A DNA stretch of 64,000 bases, from assembly GCF_012489685.1 (NCBI RefSeq), contig NC_080042.1:48660066-48724065 (forward strand), read 5' to 3'. The notes below the pieces were generated by a model that was given only the letters and a program-made list of their open reading frames with translations, did not search any database and had not been told where the DNA came from. The position numbers were made by a program, and so were the translations under genes. Of this stretch, positions 41,362-51,246 are shown piece after piece; the stretch's first letter is position 1; each line of letters starts with the position of its first letter. Source of the DNA: Lotus japonicus (taxonomy: Eukaryota > Streptophyta > Magnoliopsida > Fabales > Fabaceae).

Positions 41362-43003
41362 TCATTATAGGAGTTTATATGGTGTTTTTACCTTTATTTT
41401 CCTATCTTTTTCTTAGGTTTTATTTCCTTTTTAGTTGATTTATTAGAGTGTATAGTTTCATTTAGTTCTTTTAGTATTTTAGAGTCATCATGTGCATATT
41501 AGTGTTTTTTGAGTCTTTTATTGCATTTTAGTTCATAGTAATTGAGTCCTTTTTCATTTAAGTTCTTGGTCTAGATTGTTAGAGGAATTAAGAGAATTGT
41601 TGGAATGAATAATCTTTGTAACTTATAATCTGAAATTTCATGGCATTATGTGCATTAGATTAAGAGGTTTTAGGTTACAAAGAATAGTTTAATGTGTGTT
41701 CAATGTGAAGCCCTAAGTTAAGGTACTTAAAGGGTGATTCTCTTGTCAAGGGAATCCTAGTTATGAAGAATAACAAAGGGTTGACCAAGCATAAAGGCTA
41801 GGAGGTTTCATAAGTGAGCAATGAAGGCCAAAAGATCTATTGGAAAGGAGTTATAAAGCTCATGAAGGCCCTAAAGTGCATTAATGACTAGAACTTGAGC
41901 TAATGGAAATTAGAGCTGTGTATTGCGTGGCATTTTTCTCATAGAGATATTTTCTTGAAGATCCGGCTGGCCATATTAAAGATCTATGAGTTTTGAATAA
42001 CATATCAAAATTCCAGCTCAATCCGACGGTTAACGAAGCCACACGACCATTTTACTAAAAGATGTTGGAGCTGTTAGCGTGTGCATGCACGTGCGTGCAC
42101 CAGGCTGGGTAAAAAAAGTGGCATTTCGAGGACAAGGCACGCATCTGTGTGCACTATACCTGCAGGTACATCCGTGGGGTCATTTTTCTGCTATAAATAC
42201 CTCATTTTGTAATCATAGTGAATCATAGTAGATCATATCTTAGTATCTTAGTTTTTTTTAAGTTTTAGCTTGTCTAAGGAGTAAGGAGCTCTTCTAAGGT
42301 TCCTATTCAGGTTAGAAACATGTTTACCTTAGCCATGCTTAGCTAAGTTTCTTTTATAATTTGGGATGTGGATCCTTTACTTGTTGTTGTTTTAACTTTC
42401 TGGTATCTTCTTATGGATAAAGTACTTTTCTTTCTATGAGCCTACACTGCTGTGATAGTATAAACTTTAGTGGACAAAGGTTATTTATCCTTTCTATGCA
42501 CGAATTGATGTTTGGTATAGGGATGAGGAATTGGGGGTCTGTTTATTAGAGCATTTTGCGCCTTAGGAATAAGGGCAACGACTAGTAGTTGATGGTCGGA
42601 ACATGAAATGAACTTAATCTTCAATGAGGCTGCTCATAAGAGAATGATCTGGTGAAGTCTGTTGAAAGCTCTTTTTGAACTCGAGCGTTGGCATAAAGAG
42701 ACCTAGGCTATATCAACAATAGAAAGTATAGGAACTATCATCATTCCATAAGCATTCAGACTCTTGAAAACAGTACTTGTTTTGGTGAAACTGACCCAAA
42801 TGCTAAGGTTACAAACATTGTTTCTTCCTCTGTACTTCAGATTACTAATTTCACAACCAACCACTCAATAATATATTTGTATTTTACTTTTCTTCTGATT
42901 TAAGAAACAATTGCTTCTGTAAATCGACTCTTCCCCAATCTCTGTGATTCGACAATCTTTTATATTATTTCGGGCATTCTGTACACTTGCAGAATGTGTA
43001 TCA
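41362..43003 (+). mobile_element. Solo LTR-like element (1,642 bp, direct repeat GTGAG)
   Basis: Flanked by GTGAG at 41357-41361 and 43004-43008. It begins TCATTATAGGAG and ends TGCAGAATGTGTATCA. Landmarks: palindromic CATGCACGTGCGTGCAC at about 42084-42100, TATA box CTATAAATACC at about 42191-42201, GGTTAGAAACATGTTTACC and GGGATGTGGATCCTTTAC. The same landmarks occur in 51247-53879. No internal region. Confidence 0.7.
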
Positions 43004-43029
43004 GTGAGTGACAAGGACTTCTCCTTACA

Positions 43030-43300
43030 GGTATTCTTCAGTTTGCCTCCTCAGGCAAGAGTATTATTTAGCAACTTCTTCTTCAAGCATTGAGTATTAT
43101 CGCCTCTCTAAGGCATATATTATTTGTTCCAGCCACTCCAAGCTGTTGAGTATTATTCAGGCCTCTCCAGGCCAGGTATTACCTTTTCAACCTGCCTCCC
43201 CAGGCAGAGTTTTGTTTGTCCCTGCCTCTCCACGTAGATGAGTATTATTTCAGAATTGCCTCTCCAGGCATTGAAATTTGTTTGTGCATGCCTCTTCAAG
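43030..43300 (+). repeat. Tandem array 3: short palindromic GCCTCTCCAGGC units
   Basis: About eight diverged units with cores TGCCTCCTCAGGCA, GCCTCTCTAAGGC, GCCACTCCAAGC, GCCTCTCCAGGCC, CTGCCTCCCCAGGCAG, CTGCCTCTCCACG, TGCCTCTCCAGGCA and TGCCTCTTCAAG. They are usually 28-36 bp apart, separated by GAGTATTATT-type spacers. Stems of 4-6 bp surround a CTCC-type loop. Confidence 0.8.
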
Positions 43301-43305
43301 AAAAA

Positions 43306-43330
43306 CGAGAAGAAGAAGAAGAAGAAGAAG

Positions 43331-43361
<31 letters not shown>
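43306..43361 (+). repeat. (GAA)n microsatellite
   Basis: About 18 uninterrupted GAA/AAG units directly after array 3. Confidence 0.95.
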
Positions 43362-43698
43362 CTAGGGGATGGGTTGAGAGCTATTTTATTATTGTTGGGG
43401 AGAGAGTTTCGATTTGGGCACTGAGTACTTTTATTTTTTTTTCAGTTTTTGAATAAGTGGAAATTCTGATGTAACAATACATTCGGTTTAAACTTATGAT
43501 TTCACATTTATGTTTCAAACGATTAATCGAGGTTTATGATTTTTATTTACGCGTGATTTTTGTGAACGCTTAAGTTTAAAGAGTTTTCGTAATAAATGGT
43601 TTGTCGCTAATTCAAGATTTTAATTAAACCGACGAAAATCCTTTGCGAAAATTGTGACCTTGGTTACTGTGTGACACTCGAGAAATCGGGGCGTTACA

Positions 43699-44884
43699 GT
43701 AGAGGCTGATAAAGATATCTTCATTTGAGCTCCAACCTCAAGATTTTTCTCCAGACGTTAAAGATGTGATCTTCAGAAACCGTTCGGGCGACCTGAACTG
43801 GGTTAGGATATTCTGATGGAATCCCAATTCAATTCTAAAAATTATAGTGTTTGAACTTGCAAAACCCACCTTGTGATGTCTTCAAGTCTTAGTATTTATA
43901 GCTTCAGGTCTTTTGTGAGTCGAGATTTAACTGTTGGATAGTCTTCACAGAAATATGACTGTTGCACCGAACTGTGATGAAGGGGTACTGCTTTGATGCA
44001 TTCCTATTGCTTTGGAGTGTGCAATAAGCTTAAGCATAGGTCGGAGCTATTACCCGTTTATGTGACCAAACAACTCATTGATGGATGGAGCGTTGTGCTT
44101 CAACCTTGGTCACTGTGCAGCTGCAGATGTAGAAACTTCTTTGATTGGCTTCCTTGTGGAGCTTCTTCGATCGGATGATGAGGTGCGCTCCACTTGAAGA
44201 GGTAGCCTGGCAGTGAGCAGCGTCGTCTCTTCATCTTTCAACAGGTATCCTTCTTTTTTCTTTTTGATGCAGACGATCATTTTAGGCAAAAGTGACTTGA
44301 GACTTCTTCCTTGGGAAATGCATGAGCTGCAGATGCGTTAGTAGATGAAGTACTCCATTCTATTTGCAAGAAGAGAGAGAAGAAGGGAAATCTTTGAGTT
44401 TGAAAGTTATAATGATTTCCCTTGGTCATTGTTCGTATTGACCTCTCTCTCTACTGCGTCATCAGAGATCTTTTCCATGTTGACTAGATGTTTGCTTTCT
44501 CTGCACACAGTTTCTTCTGGTTGGCTAGCATGAGTTGGAAGATGATCCTCCTCTACAAGTTCTTCTTCATTCCTTCTGCAAACGGTCACTTTTTCTCCAT
44601 AAGACGATCTTGCTCTTTTGCTGGAAGGTCTTCTGATCTTCTGTCGACAACTCTTCTTTTTGATGTGTGTTGTCTTGTCTTCTTTTCAGCTCTGATCAGA
44701 ATCTTTCCGTTGAAGAATCATACTTTTAGATTTTGGTGATATCTTCTCTTGATACGATCTTTAACTTTCTTCCTAAGCTCCTTTATCATCGTAGAGTAAG
44801 ACGATGATATTTCTTCTTGAGCTTTATTTTTTCCTTGTGTAGATGATTCTTGTAGATATGAATTTTCCTTAAAGGGATTGTCTA
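43699..44884. other. Unassigned stretch between two gypsy-type LTR termini
   Basis: Mixed-composition sequence with no retroelement domain. GTATTTATAGCTTC near 43890 would be a TATA-like element on the minus strand, suggesting another LTR in reverse. ORFs of 60-83 codons (43993-44739) have no recognisable content. Confidence 0.4.
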
Positions 44885-46503
44885 TGTAACGCCCCAATTT
44901 CTCAACCGGGGATCACATTAGTAACCCAACAAATATGGGGACTAAATCGGGTTTATCACCATAGTATCTTTGATATCTTCGGTATCTTTTGTATTTTCTT
45001 TCATTCCAATAAATCTAGAGTGCGGAGGTTCTCTAGAGCTGAGAGGCTTGCTTGGTGGAGAGGGAGGTTGACCCCTTGGGGGTGGGTGCTTGAGCACCAT
45101 GGAGGAAGGTGCCAGCTCCTTCAGAAGGCCATGACTCCTATCTACCTTGGGTTTCTACTTTCCTCTCCTCCCTTCCATTTAGGTTCTTACTATTTATGTG
45201 ATGTGATTTGATTCACTCTTGTTCAACAAACCCTTATGAAATTATATTTATGGATTTTCTTTCTTTGGAGTTCTTTTCCATGCTTAATGCTTCTTTTGGT
45301 CAATTGGGGTGATAAGAGTTTTCATAATTCATAAACAGATTGGCAGATTGATATGGATTATTGTTAGCTTAGTTCATATAAAAGGGAGAGACACCTATAT
45401 CTTAGGTCTATTAATTTCCTTTGAGTTTCATGTATCAATTACCCCTTAGATGATTTTCATGGCTTACATGACAACTTGAAAGTGGGTGTGAGTTTAGTAA
45501 ATGAGAGGAACCGCCCTTTACATTAGTCATCCGATGAAATGTTTGTATTTGGGTAGGGTTGAGATTTTCTAGGTGACAATGGAAGACTAAGACCCTTAGG
45601 TAATAATATCTTGAGTTCGGAAGGAGGTCTTAACTGCGTGACAATCGGGATACTCATCGCTTAGATAGGATTGTCTAGTTAGGAGCTAAAAGAATCTTTA
45701 GAGTGACGATCTTAGATTCCTTCCACCTAAACATGAACTTCTGTAGATACGAACAAAGTTTTGGGTATGTCTCATCGATTTGGTTTAGAGCATAATGCTC
45801 CTATAGAGATCACTAGGACTGCAAGGAATTGAGGCTAGGGTTTCAACGGGAAGGTTTACCTAGCTAGGAATAGTGGGTGGATAGCTCTTATCGACATCTT
45901 GGATGTAAGTCCATCTTGTATGAGTATAAGGATTGAGAATAAGTTGTGCATCAAGTGAAATGACTTACTATGTTTGTTTTCTTTTCTTATTATCTTTATC
46001 ATCTATCTCATTTAAATAAATTATCATCTTTGAATTGCTCATGTAATATCTAGTTAGTGAGATTAGTTCGTAGCAACACGGTCCATGTGGAGACGACATA
46101 ACCCGATACTATACTACGATTGAGTCTTGAAATAGATTTGATTATAGTTAGTTAAGGACCCTTCTTTTCTTCAAAATCTCTTTCATCACTTGTACACTAC
46201 TATAAATATATAATTCATAAAAAAATTAACTAACAGTTATGAATAAATACAAATTAACTTTTCAATTATATTTTGGGAATGTAAAAAGTAACGAATATTT
46301 TATTTATTAGTTTTTTGGAAAATATAAATTTGTTATACAAAACACTACTACTAATAACTGTTAAAATTTCACTTCTCAAATTACATTACTTTTTCCATGA
46401 CGATGCGACTAGGCCTCCATGAACCCTTTCTAAAGCTCTTTTTCTTTCCCTTTCCATCGTTGCAATTTATATGATATGATTTTTCATGGTTTAATTATAT
46501 TTC
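44885..46503 (-). mobile_element. Probable LTR remnant starting TGTAACGCCCC
   Basis: TGTAACGCCCCAATTTCTC at 44885 is the mirror image of the LTR ends at 2246, 43698 and 57881, so a long LTR in the opposite orientation may begin here. Its other end could not be located. From about 46080 the phrase AACACGGTCCATGTGGAGAC resembles the tails of other plant LTRs, so two remnants may be joined. Confidence 0.4.
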
Positions 46504-47716
46504 TGAAGGTTTGAAAAACACTAGAAAGGGGGGGGGTTGAATAGGGTTTTGAAGTTTTAAAGCTTTCCCTCTAAGATTTTGGTAATCTTTTTGGCATAAA
46601 GAACACAAGGTGCAAGGGATGAAGGATAGAGAAAAGCACACAATGATTTTATCCTGGTTCACTTGATAAATCACTCAAGCTAATCCAGTCCACCCGCTAA
46701 GGTGATTTCTTCCTTCTTAGAATGAAGGCAATCCACTATTCAAAGATTGTTACAACTGCACTAGCACACCTTGCTCAGTGACTAACAAATCTAAGAATTA
46801 GCAACACTAAGACAACCTTGTCTTAGTCTTCTCAAGAATCCTGACCCCACCGGTCTCTCAAGGAAAATACAAACAAAGTTTGTAGAAGGTTTGGTTTACA
46901 AATAGATGCTTCTAAACAAGCAAAGGTAAACACAATTAGAACAATGAAGAATGATTGCTAAAGTATTCACTTGAAGATTTTTCACTTGTATTGCACAATA
47001 GTTTCTTAGCCAATTTCTTCTATCTTCAGCCTTTTTATACTCCAAGGTTTAGGGTTTGTATTCGTTGAAAGTATATATCCGTTGGAGGGCAATTCTGAAA
47101 ATTCCAGAACCTGTTGTGGCTGAACATCGTAGGTGAGGCGGTCAGAATAATACACTTGCTTTTGTACTATTGACAATGACATTGCCTTAGCCTAGTTGAC
47201 TCTTGATCTTTGGTGACGCTTCATGTTGGAACTTGTGAAGCAATGAGATCAGAGTCAGAAGGAAGCTTGGATCTTCTGACCTTCAGAACTTCTGCTTCAA
47301 AACCGTTAACTCTGAACTTTTGGTCTTCAGAATTTGAAATACTTTGGACTTGAGAGCCAGCTTACTCTTGGACTTCAGAATCTTCAGGTCTTCAGCTTCT
47401 GGACCGTTCACTCAGAACTTCTGGTCTTCAGAACTTCAACACTTGAACTGATTTGAGTCCACATCAGAGCTTTAATCTTCAGAACATCTGAAGCATTTAC
47501 TACCGTTCAGAAGAACGTAGTGATTGCAGAAGCGTTTCATTGGTTACTCTTTAGTCTTCAACTTCTGGTCTATATATCTTTGAATCAGAATCAGAACCTG
47601 TTTGTCACACGCTTAAAAAGACAAACGTTAGAGTACCTTAATTGTTCATGCACAATAATGAACTTGTTATCATCAAAACATAGAGTTGTACTACATGACC
47701 AAATCTTGATCTTACA
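46504..47716 (-). mobile_element. Solo LTR of SIRE-type copia (1,213 bp, TSD ATTTC)
   Basis: In plus orientation it runs from TGAAGGTTTGAAAAACACTAG to ATCTTGATCTTACA, with perfect TSD ATTTC at 46499-46503 and 47717-47721. It contains a run of nine G at 46528-46536, TTTTATCCTGGTTCAC, CACCCGCTAAGG and a region dense in CTTCAGAA/TTCTG words (47100-47520). No internal domain adjoins. Confidence 0.93.
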
Positions 47717-47721
47717 ATTTC

Positions 47722-49629
47722 AAGTCTTAGTAGTATATACTATATATGTACTGTACTTTTTTTGGTAGGGGGCCTTAGGATAGTAGGAGGCCTTAAGCGA
47801 TAGCCTTGATGGCCTTGCCTGTTCCACGGCCATGGTGAAGGTCGTAGTGATGGTGGAGGGTTATGGTCGTGAATTCAATATTTGCGTGTAACTTATAGTT
47901 TTATACATAACACTCTTATTATGTTTTATGGTGAACAAAATAATCATTAATTTTATGTTTTTTTTTTGAAACTAATCATTCATTTTAATGTATAAACTTA
48001 TAGAATACAATGTTACCACCCAAAAATGATAATTCATACTGTATTATAAAAATTTATAGTATCATATTTAATAAAATCTATCAAACGAACCCATAAACAC
48101 AAACTATATTCCATTATGCTAACATGAACCCATGCGAATTTCTTCAAACAAAAGGTAATAATTAACTAACTAATGAGGACTAACAAAAAATCTATCACAG
48201 AAAAAATTTCTCGAAAAACGGTAGGGTAATTAGCACGTGAATTGGGACCATTATTTTTCATAATGTCTTGCGGGATGCGGGTAGAGTCCAAAAGAGAGTA
48301 TACGCAAGAACGCATTCTCTTTTTATTTTGTGGCCTTCTAGTTCATATACTTCTTTCGACCAAAAAACGTACTAGGATATATGCCGGTACTAAGATAATT
48401 TTTTCCAATTTCGTATTAATTAAAGAGAAAAATTAGTGACATAAGTTAGCGATGAACATTCACCATCACTAATTAAAGAAAAAGATAATCCAAGTTACTC
48501 ATAGACAACATATTTAAGTGGAGGTTTCTAAATCACTCTAATTAAATGTATGTTGGATTAAATCACACTACTTATAAGTGGTTCAGTAATATTTTACTAT
48601 GCGTTATAAGTTGGAATTTCTCTTAGATACATTTTAAAATAGTAATGAGTTATTTAAGCTAAAGTTATTTTTCTGTGATAATTTATCAAGTCTATTTCAG
48701 TATTGTACCTTAGACAAAGTCTTTTAATTTTGTCCAGTGGTCCTTTTGGCTAGTAAGTTGTAGTTTGTTTCTCTTTCTCACATTTATAGGTAGTAAAACA
48801 GTGTGGCTCATCATGTTGCAAAATTAGCATATTCTTTTCGTGCATATTTCACTTTGGTTGGGGTATGTCCCACCTTTCATCTTGGATGTAGCTTTGACAA
48901 AAATTTCTCATTAATACAATTTGTATCTTACTTAAAAAATAAAAATAAAATTGTCCAGTGGTGGGGTTTAGGAGGAAAATGAGTATGTAGATATTATAGC
49001 TTATATCTTCTTACTCTATTATTTGAGCTTTATAATGTGAGGGGACAAAGAGGCTATCTATCTTATGATCTTAAATCTACTATATAAAAATTGGCTTAGT
49101 CTTTTTATGACAAGAAAAAAAATGCTTGGTGGATGGAGCTAGTCATTATCTGCGTAAGGTTCAAAGTTCTGCGAGGTCAGTTTCGGAGATGATGTTCACA
49201 CTAAGTCAAAGTCGTCGATTATCAATAATTATTACATAATTTAAATAATAGTTTTTTTTTTTTGAAACTTAAATAATAGTTTATATAAAAACTAATAATT
49301 TTTTTAACAAATTATCTTGTGATATGCTTATATTTTGTCTAACGACACATGAGGTAATTATATTATTTCATTATATTTTTTTTCTTTGACGAATATTTTT
49401 TGCAATTATATTTGTTCATCCGAACAAATTATTTTTATGAAAGAGGTAATCATATTTAACCACACAACAGATCACAAATGTATGATAAAGGTATGGGGAA
49501 GCTCTACAATCGGGTACCTTTTGTTCACATCTCTGATACTTTGCTATGAATTGCTGATTAATGGGAGAATGAGGCTTAGAATTTTGTTTCTTTGTATATT
49601 GTGTTGCCACGCAAACTGAACAAGAGATC
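47722..49629. other. AT-rich intergenic stretch, no gene seen
   Basis: Unremarkable AT-rich DNA with T-tracts. Short ORFs at 48242-48436 and 49386-49619 have no domain and no supporting signals. Near 48860-48950 a phrase ending CTCATTAATACAATTTGTATC resembles the 3' tail of plant LINEs but is isolated. Confidence 0.5.
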
Positions 49630-50702
49630 ACAAATGTTCAGGTACCATCGGCTCCTACTGGTGGTGATGCTATTCAATGGACAACTACTCCTGATGGACG
49701 TTACATGACTACTAGCACAGCATATGATGTTGTTCCTAGTGTTGATAATGCACCACCGGGATGTTGGAAGAAAATTTGACGATATTCCTGAAAAAATTCA
49801 TTTCTTCATGTGGCTCATAGCAAAAGAATCTCTCCCAACCATGCAAAACCCCACGGAAACTATCTTACTTCCATGGTGGTCTGTGCGAGATGTAATGCAG
49901 GTCTAGAGGACGTTAGCCATTTATTTCTATTATGTCCTAATCCACGACGCTTGTGGTCTTATTTTAGAGGAAGTGTACCACACCTTAAAGTGAATATTCC
50001 CTTCGCAACCTAGTTCCAAAAGCACGTGCAACAAAAAAACCTGGTTCAAATAGCAGCTCTCTGGTGGGCATGACAGTGGTATAACAAGCAGGTTTTGGGG
50101 ACGACTCCTTGGAAGTTTAGTTATGTTCTCCATAAAATTTTGTTGGCTGCCGCGAGTTGGAACAAATAGTCGGGAGTGTACTATCTTAATTTATTTGGTT
50201 TGGTTACCATTGATCCCTCATGCTCGTAGACTCGCTTGGCTGTTAACGGGAACTAGCTGGGAATAATCATATGGCATGTGGGGCATTTATTCGTGATGCA
50301 TATGGTGCTTGGTTGTTTAGGTCCTCCACGAGCTACGATCATGGGAACTCTTATCTTGCAGAAGTTCTTGATGTTGAACTTGGTTTGCTGTTTCCTTGGA
50401 ATCTTGGTCTTCGAGAGGTGCTTTGTGTATCTGACTGTAAGAACTCTTAGTCATATTGGGAATGGAACACTATTGCACGGATCCGAGCTATGATTGACAG
50501 GGATTGGGACGTTGTGTTTCCTACGTGCCGAGGGAGAAGAACAATACAACGCAATGTTTAGGTCGAAGGGCTTCTAGGGATGGAGCATCTCGTACTGTTT
50601 GGAGGCATCCACCTTTGTTTTCCATTGAGTCATTTTATTTTATCTTGATTCTCTTTCAAAGCCTTGTTTCGTTTTAGACTTCCTCTTGTAACAAAAAAAA
50701 AG
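49630..50702 (+). pseudogene. 5'-truncated LINE: zinc-binding RT tail and RNase H fragment
   Basis: In successive frames: WTTTPDGRYMTT and IPEKIHFFMWLIAKESLPT, then CARCNAGLEDVSHLFLLCPN, the zf-RVT region (Cys-X2-Cys..His..Cys) following LINE reverse transcriptase. From about 50270, MACGAFIRDAYGAWLF, SYLAEVLDVELGL and VLCVSDCKNS belong to the RNase H-like (RVT_3) domain. At least four frameshifts or stops. It ends in a short A-run (50690-50700) after CTTCCTCTTGTAAC, the usual LINE 3' end. Confidence 0.75.
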
Positions 50703-51246
50703 ATTCTAACCGCACACTCACATGAAGACTCGAAGATAAAATTTTATTTTAGAAAGTACCACATGTACATGTTTGTTCAAATAAGTTCGGGTCTAGGGTA
50801 GCCGTGTGAGTCGATTGAGAAACCAACATAATGATTCTCTAATCAAGTGATTACTCGAGGAAGAGACTTTGTTCATCAATGAAGCCTAAGACACTCCCAA
50901 AAGCTCTTAGTTACTATTATTGAGAGGTTGAAGATGAAATGGATCTATGCAACTAAGAGATTCACTAAAATTGATAAATAAAAGACTTGAAAGATTGAAT
51001 GGAAAGGCTAAAAATAAAGGTTGAATTTCGATAAAAAGATGGAACAAATAAAGTGTTGCAAAGTGAATACAAAAAGTAAACAATAAAGGTAAATATGTGA
51101 AATTTGTAAATTGTATTGATTGTTTGAGTTGTGTGCTTACAAATGACCCTCCCCTATTTATAGTTGTTAGTAAGTTAGAAATTCCCTTCAAAGTTCCCTT
51201 CCAGGATTCGAACCCTGGACCTTCCCCTCCCCACCCTTTTTGTTGC
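50703..51246 (-). mobile_element. Probable LTR fragment, reverse orientation
   Basis: CCCCTATTTATAG at 51152-51164 is a TATA-type block on the minus strand, and composition is LTR-like. GGATTCGAACCCTGG at 51204-51218 looks like a tRNA T-arm in reverse. Ends not found. Confidence 0.35.

Larger units (their letters stand above)
43009..43698 (+). mobile_element. 3' part of a gypsy-type long LTR ending CGGGGCGTTACA
   Basis: Holds tandem array 3, a GAA microsatellite and a tail ending AAATCGGGGCGTTACA, the same terminus type as at 2246 and 57881. Left part missing. No coding sequence. Confidence 0.6.

Noticed and set aside
41362..43003. Helitron (starts with TC after removing the direct repeat)
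   Set aside because: No CTRR 3' end with hairpin, insertion not between A and T, a 5-bp duplication is present, and a TATA box and LTR-like tail are shared with two relatives.
51190..51230. tRNA gene suggested by GGATTCGAACCCTGG (T-arm-like on the minus strand)
   Set aside because: No D-arm, anticodon arm or acceptor stem can be folded around it. The phrase occurs in plant repeats.
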